8,087 nt of DNA. Origin: Clostridiales bacterium. GTDB taxonomy: Bacteria; Bacillota; Clostridia; Oscillospirales; Oscillospiraceae. The notes below the pieces were generated by a model. The model was not told where the DNA came from. It saw only the letters and a list, made by a program, of their open reading frames with translations, and did no database searches. The stretch covers positions 1 to 8,087 of the forward strand of contig JAAYFX010000243.1 in assembly GCA_012728025.1 (NCBI GenBank). The letters run 5' to 3'. Below, one piece after another: positions 1 to 5,995 of this stretch; the stretch's first letter is position 1; each line of letters begins with the position of its first letter. The translations under genes and the position numbers were made by a program.

Positions 1-171
1 CCAAACAGTGGGCAAGGCTCCCCTGCCGCAAATCAAGATATTCCTTATGCAAAACCGGCGGGTTCTTCCTCTAACAGCTCGGAAGCTTCAGCAAACAGCT
101 TTTGCCATAATTGCGGGACGAAGCTTGAAGGCTCACCAAAGTTTTGCCACAAATGCGGCAAGCCCCAATAA
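1..171 (+). CDS. C-terminal end of a zinc-ribbon protein (5' end outside window)
   Basis: The reading frame is open from the first base and stops with TAA at 169-171, giving 56 residues. Residues 1-33 are a Ser/Asn/Ala/Pro-rich, probably disordered linker. Residues 34-53 form a small zinc ribbon with two CxxC knuckles (FCHNCG and FCHKCG; Cys35, Cys38, Cys49, Cys52), followed by a three-residue tail. This tail architecture is common in Bacillota proteins that carry a C-terminal zinc ribbon on another domain, for example SPFH/band-7-like or membrane proteins, but the identifying domain lies outside the window, so no function is assigned. The zinc-ribbon call is firm; the parent protein is unknown. 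The gene converges on the aldolase gene and shares a terminator with it. Confidence 0.8.
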   Translation, partial: PNSGQGSPAANQDIPYAKPAGSSSNSSEASANSFCHNCGTKLEGSPKFCHKCGKPQ

Positions 172-181
172 AAAAATAATT

Positions 182-220
182 TTACCGGAAGCTTTAGCTA
201 AGGCATAAAGCTTCCGGTAA
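182..220. terminator. Bidirectional intrinsic terminator between convergent genes
   Basis: A perfect 15-bp stem (182-196 with 206-220) encloses a 9-nt loop (197-205). Read on the minus strand, it lies 17 nt after the aldolase stop and is followed by a run of seven T (complement of 170-176), a classical intrinsic terminator. Read on the plus strand, it lies 10 nt after the zinc-ribbon stop codon and is followed by the weaker T-rich TTTATATTTA. It therefore probably serves both convergent genes, and is stronger for the minus strand. Confidence 0.88.
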
Positions 221-237
221 TTTATATTTATGGATTT

Positions 238-1329
238 TCAGTTTTCTTCCGTCTCTGCTTCCTCATAATTCGTGGGTCTGTCCCCATATATTTTGCAAAG
301 GCGCTTTATGTCACTTATAAGGGTGTCCACATTTTCCTCTCTTGTTGCCCAGCTTGTTACAAAGCGCACAGCAAAACGCTCGCCCTCAAGCTTTTTCCAT
401 GTGCTGAAGCTATATAGCTTCGAAAGCTCGCTATAAACCACACGGTTTAAAATCGGGAACTGCTGGTTGGTGTAGGAATCATAAAGAAAATCGCAACCGC
501 CGTTTTTAAAGGCTTCTTTTATGCGCAGAGCCTGCTCAACGGCAGTTTTGCTTATTTCGAGGTAAAGTCCGTCCCTAAAAAGGGTATCAAACTGTATACC
601 TAGAAATCTGCCCTTGGATAAAAGTCCTCCCCGCTGCTTTATATGATAGCGAAAGTCTTCCTTATATTTATCGTTTACTATGCAAACGGCCTCTCCAAAC
701 ATTGCCCCGACCTTTGTGCCGCCTATATAAAAAACGTCACAAAGTTTAGCTAAGTCTGCCATAAAAACGTCGTTTTTCGGTGCGGCAAGGCCATAGCCCA
801 GCCTTGCTCCATCCAGATAAAGGGGAATTTTTCTCTCCCTGCAAACCGTTGAAAGCTCTGTTAATTCCTGCTTTGTGTATAAAAGTCCCGTCTCCGTTGG
901 GTGGGAAATATAAACCATGGCAGGCTGGGGCATATGCTCTTGGCTGGCATCGGTAAAATGCTCCATAACCACCTGCCGCACCTGCTTTGCCGTTATTTTT
1001 CCATCCTCTGTTGGCAGGGCAATAACCTTGTGGCCTGTGGCCTCTATTGCACCTGTTTCATGCTCGGCTATATGCCCCTTGTCAGCGCTTATAACCGCCT
1101 GATGGGGGCGCAAAATAGAGGAGATTACCGTTATGTTGGCCTGTGTGCCTCCAACTAAAAAGTGAACGTCCATATCACTGTTGCCGCAGGCAAGGCCGAT
1201 TATCTTTTTTGCTGTTTCACAAAAAATGTCCTCGCCATAGCCAGAAGTTTGCTCCCTATTGGTTTTCAAAAGTGCCTCAAGAATGCGTGGATGGGCCCCT
1301 TCGGCATAATCGCATTCAAATCTTATCAT
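238..1329 (-). CDS. ltaE: Low-specificity L-threonine aldolase-type PLP enzyme
   Basis: Fold-type I PLP protein of 363 residues in the threonine aldolase/beta-eliminating lyase family. Known family chemistry is retro-aldol cleavage of L-threonine or L-allo-threonine to glycine and acetaldehyde in the cytoplasm. Visible landmarks are GGTQAN (residues 60-65, phosphate-binding region), a His/Glu-rich block GHIAEHETGA (85-94) for the ring-stacking histidine, ISHPTETG (141-148), LDGARLGYG (172-180) with Asp173 and Arg176, and YIGGTKVGA (201-209), where Lys206 is the predicted Schiff-base lysine. Length is in the normal range. The start is supported by a G-rich Shine-Dalgarno stretch directly upstream on the minus strand and by a consensus promoter further up. 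The C-terminus is acidic (EEAETEEN). Substrate preference cannot be read from sequence, and a related beta-hydroxy-amino-acid aldolase is possible. It is a stand-alone transcription unit. Confidence 0.9.
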   Translation of the reverse strand: MIRFECDYAEGAHPRILEALLKTNREQTSGYGEDIFCETAKKIIGLACGNSDMDVHFLVGGTQANITVISSILRPHQAVISADKGHIAEHETGAIEATGHKVIALPTEDGKITAKQVRQVVMEHFTDASQEHMPQPAMVYISHPTETGLLYTKQELTELSTVCRERKIPLYLDGARLGYGLAAPKNDVFMADLAKLCDVFYIGGTKVGAMFGEAVCIVNDKYKEDFRYHIKQRGGLLSKGRFLGIQFDTLFRDGLYLEISKTAVEQALRIKEAFKNGGCDFLYDSYTNQQFPILNRVVYSELSKLYSFSTWKKLEGERFAVRFVTSWATREENVDTLISDIKRLCKIYGDRPTNYEEAETEEN

Positions 1330-1393
1330 CTTTCCCGCCCCCTGTTTTTATATATAAACTGCCTTTACGACAGTGATTTACATAATACTATTA

Positions 1394-1422
1394 ATTATAT
1401 GTATATACCAAGCTGATGTCAA
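1394..1422 (-). promoter_or_regulatory. Consensus sigma-A/sigma-70 promoter of the aldolase gene
   Basis: On the minus strand, TTGACA (1422-1417) and TATAAT (1399-1394) are separated by exactly 17 nt, so both hexamers and the spacing match the consensus. The start point would fall near 1387, giving a leader of about 58 nt. A short hairpin (1358-1363 with 1369-1374, six pairs including one G-U) lies in that leader. The perfect match predicts strong, activator-independent transcription unless a repressor acts. Confidence 0.85.
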
Positions 1423-1564
1423 TCGCCCTAGGACTTTTGGAACAGGATTCCTAGGCTTAAAACCTCGTATTTCTACGTTTTTTTCCCCTTCTGTGTAGAA
1501 AATGTCCAAATGGGGCTTATGAAACCCCTGTCCCGCCGGAGACTTTAATATATCTGATTTTATG

Positions 1565-1594
1565 TTCGACTTTTAAGCTCTGGCGTGGTAGAAT
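1565..1594 (+). promoter_or_regulatory. Extended -10 promoter of the yfbR-ACT-UPF0210-ynzC operon
   Basis: TTCGAC (1565-1570) is 18 nt upstream of TAGAAT (1589-1594), which is preceded by TG one base away (TGGTAGAAT), an extended -10 element. Transcription would begin near 1601 and leave a leader of about 44 nt before the first gene. That leader includes a small GCAG/CTGC hairpin (1605-1608 with 1616-1619) upstream of the ribosome-binding site. Confidence 0.7.
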
Positions 1595-1644
1595 AAAGTT
1601 TACCGCAGTGTTATGCTGCCCCTTTTGGAAGGATTGGTCACAAA

Positions 1645-2229
1645 ATGAAAAACAGCTTTTTTGCCCTTATTTCCCGCATGAAATACATTCGCCGTTGGGG
1701 GCTTATGCGAAACAGCCTTGCCGAAAACGTCTCTGAACACAGCCATATGACGGCTGTTTTGGCCCACAGTCTTGCCCTTATCGGCAGGGACATTTTCGGA
1801 AAAGACGTAAATGCAGATTTATGCTCAAGCGTTGCTCTTTATCACGACGCATCTGAAATTATAACGGGGGATTTGCCAACCCCTATAAAATATCATAACG
1901 ACAAAATCAGAAGCTCCTATAAGGAAATTGAGGAAAAGGCCACCGAAACCCTTTTGGGCTTTTTGCCGCCGGAGCTTCGCAGCTCCTACACAGCGGTTTT
2001 TTCAGGCATAGACGGGGAAACTTTGGCCTATGTAAAGGCGGCGGACAAGCTTTCCGCTTATATAAAATGTATTGAGGAGCGCAAGGCAGGCAATAACGAA
2101 TTTGTCTCGGCAGAGGCCCAGCTTCTTAGCACTCTTAAGGAAAATCCCCTGCCGGAACTGCATTATTTTATAGAAAACTTTATCCCCGCTTTCGAGCTTA
2201 CCCTTGACGAGCTGGGCACAATGAATTAA
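1645..2229 (+). CDS. yfbR: YfbR-like HD-domain 5'-deoxynucleotidase
   Basis: A protein of 194 residues that follows the E. coli YfbR pattern almost end to end; YfbR is about 199 residues. The known family role is metal-dependent removal of phosphate from deoxyribonucleoside 5'-monophosphates in the cytoplasm, balancing dNTP pools. The HD metal ligands are visible: His32 (NVSEHS), His67-Asp68 (YHDASE) and Asp134 (KAADKLSAY). The signature GDLPTP is at 75-80. Arg17-Trp18 (RRW) match the E. coli Arg18-Trp19 pair, whose Trp selects against the 2'-OH, so deoxy specificity is expected to be kept. The start has GGAAGG at 1627-1632, slightly far (12 nt) from the ATG. It is the first gene of the operon, with only 15 nt to the next gene. 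Confidence 0.93.
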   Translation: MKNSFFALISRMKYIRRWGLMRNSLAENVSEHSHMTAVLAHSLALIGRDIFGKDVNADLCSSVALYHDASEIITGDLPTPIKYHNDKIRSSYKEIEEKATETLLGFLPPELRSSYTAVFSGIDGETLAYVKAADKLSAYIKCIEERKAGNNEFVSAEAQLLSTLKENPLPELHYFIENFIPAFELTLDELGTMN

Positions 2230-2244
2230 AGGAGTATTCTCTTT

Positions 2245-2514
2245 ATGCGCGCATTTGTAACGGTAATCGGAAAAGACAGGGTTGGTATAATCGCCGCTGT
2301 CTGCACTCTTCTCGCAGAGAAAAAAGTTAATATCCTAGACATCAGCCAAACCATTTTGCACGACAGTTTTACGATGATTATGCTTGTGGATGCCGCTGGC
2401 TGTGAAATTTCCTTTGAGACTCTTTCTGCCGAGCTTTCTTCTCTTGGAGATAGCCTTGACCTTAACATCCGCATCCAGCGTGAGGAAATTTTCAACGCTA
2501 TGCACAGGATATAA
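2245..2514 (+). CDS. ACT-domain protein, UPF0237 family
   Basis: A small stand-alone ACT domain (89 residues) with the typical start VTVIGKDRVGIIAAV (residues 5-19) and a following helix and strand (VNILDISQTI). ACT domains usually bind amino acids as dimers or higher oligomers. This subfamily resembles the N-terminal ACT repeat of the GcvR group and has no established ligand. AAAGGAG (2228-2234) lies 10 nt before the ATG and overlaps the end of the upstream gene, indicating tight operon translation. Only 13 nt separate its stop from the UPF0210 gene, a neighbour it frequently accompanies in Bacillota. The inferred role is a small-molecule sensor or regulatory subunit for that partner. The family call is secure; the function is unknown. 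Confidence 0.93.
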   Translation: MRAFVTVIGKDRVGIIAAVCTLLAEKKVNILDISQTILHDSFTMIMLVDAAGCEISFETLSAELSSLGDSLDLNIRIQREEIFNAMHRI

Positions 2515-2527
2515 GGCGGAGTTTATT

Positions 2528-3877
2528 ATGATAAATAAAGGTGAAATTTTACAGACTATCGAGATGATAGACCAGCAGCATTTAGACGTTCGCACCATAA
2601 CCATGGGCATCTCTCTTCGTGACTGCTGCCATCCCGACATTAACATTTGCAGCGAAAAGGTTTATGACAAAATCTGCCGACTTGCAGGAAACCTTGTTAA
2701 AACCGGCGAGCAAATTTCTTCGGAGTTTGGCATTCCCATAGTAAATAAGCGTGTTTCCGTAACCCCCATTTCCATAGTGGCGGAGTCCTGCGAGGCAGAA
2801 GATTATCTTCCCTTGGCAAAGGCTCTTGACAAGGCGGCAAAAACCGTTGGTGTGGATTTTATCGGTGGCTATTCAGCCCTTGTCCACAAGGGCTGCACCA
2901 AGGGCGACGCTCGGCTTATCCGCAGCATACCCGAGGCTCTTTCGGAAACTGACCTTGTCTGCTCAAGTGTTAACATAGGCACCACCAGAGCGGGAATAAA
3001 CATGAACGCCGTTCGTGAAATGGGAACGATTATCCGCCGCACAGCCGAATTATCAGATGGCTTTGCCTGCGGAAAGCTTGTGGTTTTTTGCAACGCTGTG
3101 GAGGATAACCCCTTTATGGCAGGGGCTTTCCACGGAGTGGGCGAGCCTGAGTGTGAAATAAACGTGGGTGTTTCCGGCCCTGGCGTTGTTTCCGAGGCTC
3201 TTAAATATTGCAAGGGTCAGCCCCTTGATGTTGTTGCGGAAACCATTAAGAAAACGGCCTTTCACATAACAAGAGTGGGTCAGCTTGTGGCTCAGGAGGC
3301 CTCCCGCCGCTTAGACGTTCCCTTTGGCATTGTTGACCTCTCTCTTGCCCCAACTCCGGCCATCGGAGACAGCGTGGCGGATATTTTAGAGGAAATCGGA
3401 CTTTCCAGTGTGGGCGCTTCGGGAACAACGGCAGCCTTGGCCATGTTAAACGACGCTGTAAAAAAAGGCGGCGTTATGGCAAGCTCTAATGTTGGCGGTC
3501 TTTCCGGTGCCTTTATCCCCGTTTCCGAAGATGCCGGCATGATAAGAGCGGCCATGGCAGGAAACCTCAGTTTGGAAAAGCTTGAGGCCATGACCTGCGT
3601 TTGCTCTGTGGGTCTTGACATGATTGCCATCCCCGGAGACACAAGTGCCGACATTATTTCGGGTATAATAGCCGACGAGGCGGCAATTGGCATGGTGAAT
3701 AACAAAACCACGGCAGTGCGCATTATCCCCGCCATTGGAAAAACTGTGGGAGACATTATTGATTTCGGCGGACTTTTAGGCAGGGCACCTGTAATGCCGG
3801 TTAACACCTGCTCTCCCGCTCTTATGATAGCTAGAGGCGGCAGAATTCCCGCACCCTTGCACAGCCTTAAAAACTAA
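2528..3877 (+). CDS. PFL-family protein UPF0210 (DUF711)
   Basis: A protein of 449 residues matching the UPF0210/DUF711 family, which has a pyruvate-formate-lyase-like barrel fold but no proven reaction. Recognisable blocks are DVRTITMGISLRDC (20-33), NKRVSVTPIS (73-82), GYSALVHKGCTKGD (114-127), SVNIGTTRAGINMNAV (147-162), GVGEPECEINVGVSGPGVV (203-221) and DLSLAPTPAIGDSVADILE (270-288). Near the end comes a glycine-rich stretch, PAPLHSLKN being the terminus. No canonical glycyl-radical motif is obvious, so radical chemistry should not be assumed. The start at 2528 is chosen because GGAG (2518-2521) lies 6 nt upstream and because MINKGEILQTIEMI aligns with the usual family N-terminus. An in-frame upstream ATG at 2384 would lie inside the ACT gene and add 48 residues. 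It follows the ACT gene by 13 nt, the usual pairing. Confidence 0.92.
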   Translation: MINKGEILQTIEMIDQQHLDVRTITMGISLRDCCHPDINICSEKVYDKICRLAGNLVKTGEQISSEFGIPIVNKRVSVTPISIVAESCEAEDYLPLAKALDKAAKTVGVDFIGGYSALVHKGCTKGDARLIRSIPEALSETDLVCSSVNIGTTRAGINMNAVREMGTIIRRTAELSDGFACGKLVVFCNAVEDNPFMAGAFHGVGEPECEINVGVSGPGVVSEALKYCKGQPLDVVAETIKKTAFHITRVGQLVAQEASRRLDVPFGIVDLSLAPTPAIGDSVADILEEIGLSSVGASGTTAALAMLNDAVKKGGVMASSNVGGLSGAFIPVSEDAGMIRAAMAGNLSLEKLEAMTCVCSVGLDMIAIPGDTSADIISGIIADEAAIGMVNNKTTAVRIIPAIGKTVGDIIDFGGLLGRAPVMPVNTCSPALMIARGGRIPAPLHSLKN

Positions 3878-3920
3878 GCCTTTGGGACTAATTTTCCGCC
3901 GTACAAGCAGGAGTATTAAT

Positions 3921-4127
3921 ATGGAACAGCAAAAGATTGACAGGATAAACGAGCTTGCCCGTCTTTCAAGGCAGCGTCAGCTTAGCGAAGAAGAAAAAAA
4001 AGAACAGCAGGAGCTTCGGGCAGAGTATATAGCCTCTTGGAGAAAGGGCGCCCGCCAGACCTTGGACAATACCTATGTCATAGGGCCTGACGGCATTAAA
4101 AGAAAACTTGGGAAGAAAAAACCTTAG
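3921..4127 (+). CDS. ynzC: DUF896 / YnzC-like small protein
   Basis: A protein of 68 residues, highly charged, with the DUF896 signature: KIDRINELARLSRQRQLSEE (5-24) followed by EEKKEQQELRAEYI (23-36), which forms a helical hairpin in known members. The C-terminal part (DNTYVIGPDGIKRKLGKKKP) is basic and probably flexible. In Bacillus subtilis YnzC sits in the SOS-regulated yneA operon, but no LexA-type site is seen here and the biochemical role is unknown. The start at 3921 has AGGAG (3909-3913) 7 nt upstream; an earlier in-frame start at 3882 has no such site and would add 13 residues not typical of the family. It is the last gene of the operon, 43 nt after UPF0210, and is followed by a hairpin. 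Confidence 0.9.
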   Translation: MEQQKIDRINELARLSRQRQLSEEEKKEQQELRAEYIASWRKGARQTLDNTYVIGPDGIKRKLGKKKP

Positions 4128-4156
4128 TCTCAAAGTTTTCCTCATACTAAAAGGAT

Positions 4157-4174
4157 GCGGCAAAGCCGCTTTCT
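4157..4174 (+). terminator. Short GC-rich hairpin ending the ynzC operon
   Basis: GCGGC (4157-4161) pairs with GCCGC (4165-4169) around an AAA loop and is followed by TTTCT. The stem is only 5 bp, but all pairs are G-C. The MITE-like element begins at the TA right after this T-stretch. Joined across the insertion, the original sequence would have read TTTCTAATATTATAATTT, a better T-rich tract, so the insertion may have weakened the terminator. Confidence 0.55.
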
Positions 4175-4189
4175 AGGGCGAGTTGACAC
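4174..4189 (+). repeat. Left terminal inverted repeat (with TA)
   Basis: TAGGGCGAGTTGACAC pairs with 4291-4306, with 15 of 16 positions complementary; the only mismatch is A4181 against A4299. TTGACA (4183-4188) inside the repeat points into the element, but no good -10 lies 16-18 nt beyond it. Confidence 0.85.
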
Positions 4190-4288
4190 TATCCGAAATA
4201 TACAGATTTTGAGTGGATTTTGTGTCAGGCTTCAAGAAAACTTAACGCAGCATGATGCAAAATGCGCCAAAAGATGGACCTTGAGCGC

Positions 4289-4316
4289 TTGTGTCAACAC
4301 GCCCTAATATTATAAT
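4289..4316 (+). promoter_or_regulatory. Possible hybrid promoter of the glycyl-tRNA synthetase gene
   Basis: A perfect -10 hexamer TATAAT (4311-4316) lies just right of the MITE-like element. The best -35 candidate at suitable spacing is TTGTGT (4289-4294, spacer 16), which lies within the element's right end and matches TTGACA only in its first three bases. Transcription would start near 4323 and give a leader of about 34 nt, too short for a T-box. The -10 is convincing; the -35 is weak. Confidence 0.5.
4291..4306 (-). repeat. Right terminal inverted repeat (with TA)
   Basis: GTGTCAACACGCCCTA is the inverted partner of 4174-4189. Its GTG at 4291 happens to open a frame that runs into the glycyl-tRNA synthetase, but this is an accident of the insertion and not the gene's start. 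Confidence 0.85.
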
Positions 4317-4318
4317 TT

Positions 4319-4339
4319 CCCATGGCCGCCAGCTATGGG
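4319..4339 (+). other. Hairpin immediately upstream of the glyQS ribosome-binding site
   Basis: CCCATGGC (4319-4326) pairs with GCTATGGG (4332-4339), eight pairs including one G-U, around a 5-nt loop. It ends one base before the Shine-Dalgarno AAAGGAG (4341-4347). If transcription comes from upstream, the stem could affect ribosome access. If it starts near 4323, the left arm would be cut and the hairpin would not form fully. Confidence 0.45.
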
Positions 4340-4356
4340 TAAAGGAGTTTACAAAA

Positions 4357-5790
4357 ATGCAAAACAAAGAAAAAACCATGGACAAAATCGTAGCCCTGTG
4401 CAAAAATCGAGGCATAGTATATTCCGGCAGCGAAATATACGGAGGGCTTGCAAACTCTTGGGACTATGGCCCCTTGGGTGTGGAGCTTAAAAACAATGTT
4501 AAGCAGGCTTGGTGGAAAAAGTTTGTTCAGGAAAATCCCTATAACGTGGGGCTGGACTCTGCCATCCTAATGAACCCTCAGGTCTGGGTGGCCTCGGGTC
4601 ATGTTTCCACCTTTAACGACCCCCTTATAGACTGCAAGTCTTGCAAAATGCGCCATCGTGCCGATAAGCTTATTGAAGAATGGCTCTTTCAAAACCCCGA
4701 CGACAGCATAAACGTTGAGGCCATGACCCATGAGGACATGGTTATATGCATAAGGGAAAAAAATATTCCCTGCCCCGGCTGCGGCAAGTCCGATTTTACG
4801 GATATACGCAAGTTTAACCTTATGTTCAAAACCCATCAGGGTGTTACAGAGGACAGGGCAACCGAGGTTTATATGCGTCCGGAAACGGCTCAGGGCATCT
4901 TTGTCAACTTTAAAAACATCCAGCGGACAACAAGGCGCAAAATCCCCTTTGGCGTCTGCCAGATAGGTAAGAGCTTCCGTAACGAGATTACCCCCGGAAA
5001 CTTCATCTTCCGCATACGTGAGTTTGAGCAAATGGAGCTTGAGTTTTTCTGCGAGCCGGGCACAGACCTGTATTGGTTTGAATACTGGCGCAGCTTCTGC
5101 CACAACTGGCTGCTTAATCTTAATATGAAGGATGAAAACCTTCGCCTGCGTGACCACGAAAAGGAAGAGCTTTCTTTCTACTCCAAGGCAACCACAGACT
5201 TTGAGTATCTTTTCCCCTTTGGCTGGGGCGAGCTTTGGGGCGTTGCCGACCGCACAGACTATGACCTTAAGCAGCACCAGAAGCACTCTGGTCAGGATAT
5301 GAGCTATTTTGACCAAGAGAAAAATGAGCACTATATCCCCTATGTGGTTGAGCCTTCACTGGGAGCCGACCGTGTCACCCTTGCCTTTATAGTTGAAGCC
5401 TATGACGAGGAGGTTGTTGGCAAAGACAAAAAGGGCAATGATGATATTCGTGTGGTCATGCGTTTCCATCCAGCGCTGGCGCCCATAAAGGCCGCAATTC
5501 TTCCCCTTTCAAAAAATGAAAGGCTTGCACCTACGGCACAGGCTATTTATGAAAAACTTTCTAAGCTCTTTATGGTGGAGTATGACGATGCCGGTTCCAT
5601 AGGTAAGCGTTACCGCCGTCAGGACGAGATTGGAACCCCCTTCTGCATAACCATAGACTTCCAGACCGTTGGTGACGACGAGATGGCGGCAGATAACTGT
5701 GTCACCGTTCGTGAGCGTGACTCCATGGCACAGGTGCGCATTCCCATAGATGAGCTTCCCGAATATATTTCCTCCCGAATAAGCTATTAA
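4357..5790 (+). CDS. glyQS: Glycyl-tRNA synthetase, single-chain class II (alpha2 type)
   Basis: A protein of 477 residues that charges tRNA-Gly with glycine using ATP; it is cytoplasmic and a homodimer in the family. It is often named glyS. It is the single-chain type, not the two-subunit GlyQ/GlyS enzyme. Motif 1 region is YGPLGVELKNNVKQAWW (37-53). A zinc-binding insertion is suggested by CKSC (93-96) and CPGC (139-142). RPETAQG lies at 174-180. Motif 2 is FRNEITPGNFIFRIREFEQ (207-225) and motif 3 is EPSLGADRVTLAF (332-344). The anticodon-binding domain runs from about HPALAPIKAAILPL (371-384) to the end. The start at 4357 has AAAGGAG (4341-4347) 9 nt upstream; ATG 4378 (MDKIVALCKN) is a weaker alternative. 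No T-box leader is visible. The MITE-like element lies 52 nt before the start. Confidence 0.96.
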   Translation: MQNKEKTMDKIVALCKNRGIVYSGSEIYGGLANSWDYGPLGVELKNNVKQAWWKKFVQENPYNVGLDSAILMNPQVWVASGHVSTFNDPLIDCKSCKMRHRADKLIEEWLFQNPDDSINVEAMTHEDMVICIREKNIPCPGCGKSDFTDIRKFNLMFKTHQGVTEDRATEVYMRPETAQGIFVNFKNIQRTTRRKIPFGVCQIGKSFRNEITPGNFIFRIREFEQMELEFFCEPGTDLYWFEYWRSFCHNWLLNLNMKDENLRLRDHEKEELSFYSKATTDFEYLFPFGWGELWGVADRTDYDLKQHQKHSGQDMSYFDQEKNEHYIPYVVEPSLGADRVTLAFIVEAYDEEVVGKDKKGNDDIRVVMRFHPALAPIKAAILPLSKNERLAPTAQAIYEKLSKLFMVEYDDAGSIGKRYRRQDEIGTPFCITIDFQTVGDDEMAADNCVTVRERDSMAQVRIPIDELPEYISSRISY

Positions 5791-5803
5791 AATCGGGAGA
5801 AAC

Positions 5804-5856
5804 CGCCCAAATGTCCTTGTGTCTGCGCCTTTGCGCCGGTGCGGGGGCTTTGGGCG
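5804..5856 (+). other. Inverted repeat between glyQS and the small membrane gene
   Basis: CGCCCAAA (5804-5811) pairs perfectly with TTTGGGCG (5849-5856). The 37-nt interior is GC-rich and can fold further (for example GCGCC with GGTGC). No T-tract follows (GTAAATAGG), so it is not a typical intrinsic terminator. It could attenuate transcription or stabilise message ends between glyQS and the downstream pair. No promoter of good quality is seen in this 91-bp gap. Confidence 0.45.
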
Positions 5857-5881
5857 TAAATAGGCTTGATTGGAGGTCAAA

Positions 5882-5995
5882 ATGAACACTGGCAGAGACT
5901 TTGTAAAAATGATTGGCCCCTTTGGGAGCATACTTTTCCTCATAGTTTTCGTGCTGTTTTTAGTATTTTGCTTTACCGGAGGCGGTGCCTCATGA
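5882..5995 (+). CDS. 37-residue single-pass membrane microprotein, co-translated with nadE
   Basis: ATG 5882 to TGA 5993-5995 encodes MNTGRDFVKM, then a strongly hydrophobic stretch (about residues 11-31, rich in Ile, Leu, Phe and Val) and a short polar tail FTGGGAS. GGAGG (5872-5876) lies 5 nt before the ATG, one of the clearest Shine-Dalgarno sites in the window. Arg5 and Lys9 before the hydrophobic stretch suggest an N-in, C-out orientation. The stop overlaps the nadE start as ATGA, and the nadE Shine-Dalgarno (GGAGG, 5978-5982) lies inside this gene, pointing to translational coupling. I do not recognise a family. It could be a real membrane microprotein or a leader ORF that mainly drives nadE translation. 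Confidence 0.72.
   Translation: MNTGRDFVKMIGPFGSILFLIVFVLFLVFCFTGGGAS

Larger units (their letters stand above)
1330..1644. other. Divergent 315-bp intergenic region
   Basis: No credible gene is seen here. The left part carries the aldolase leader and promoter (minus strand) and the right part carries the promoter and leader of the HD/ACT/PFL operon (plus strand). Between the two promoters there are two short inverted repeats. One is CCTAGGA/TCCTAGG (1427-1433 with 1449-1455). The other is TTTCTAC/GTAGAAA (1470-1476 with 1495-1501), whose loop holds a seven-T run. Neither looks like a normal terminator for a neighbouring gene. They may be protein-binding sites or chance. Confidence 0.6.
4174..4306. 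mobile_element. MITE-like non-autonomous element with TA target duplication
   Basis: Element of 129 bp (4176-4304) bounded on both sides by TA, with terminal inverted repeats of 14 bp that differ at one position (GGGCGAGTTGACAC at left; complement of the right end GGGCGTGTTGACAC). It contains no plausible reading frame and no transposase. TA duplication is typical of IS630/Tc1-mariner elements and of some IS5-family (IS427-group) elements, so a parent of one of those types is the likely source of the transposase. The interior carries an extra TTGTGTCA (4220-4227) that repeats part of the right end (4289-4296). The family is not recognised from memory. Confidence 0.75.

Noticed and set aside
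1470..1501. Hairpin with T-run as a terminator or small RNA end
   Set aside because: The T-run lies in the loop and not after the stem, and no transcript is known to enter from either side because both neighbouring promoters point away.
2384..2527. Upstream start for the UPF0210 gene
   Set aside because: It would begin within the ACT-domain gene, and 2528 has its own GGAG site and matches the family N-terminus.
3292..3807. 171-codon open frame on the minus strand
   Set aside because: It lies wholly antisense to the well-supported UPF0210 gene; its Ala/Met/Pro-rich composition is what a reverse frame of that gene would give.
3882..3920. Upstream start for the DUF896 gene
   Set aside because: It lacks a ribosome-binding site and adds residues not found in the family, whereas 3921 has AGGAG 7 nt upstream.
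3878..4175. SOS/LexA control of the ynzC homologue as in Bacillus subtilis
   Set aside because: No GAAC-N4-GTTC-type site is seen upstream of the gene or of the operon promoter, and yneA is absent from the neighbourhood.
4291..4356. Upstream GTG start for glycyl-tRNA synthetase
   Set aside because: The GTG is part of the element's right terminal repeat, no Shine-Dalgarno precedes it, and ATG 4357 has AAAGGAG at good spacing and a family-like N-terminus.
4567..5331. 254-codon open frame on the minus strand
   Set aside because: It lies wholly inside glyQS, which has all class II synthetase motifs in the opposite strand; the antisense translation shows no recognisable family and has no ribosome-binding site of note.
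5866..5991. Upstream ATG start for nadE giving a 42-residue extension
   Set aside because: The extension is not family-like, overlaps the small membrane gene in another frame, and lacks the GGAGG site that the 5992 start has.
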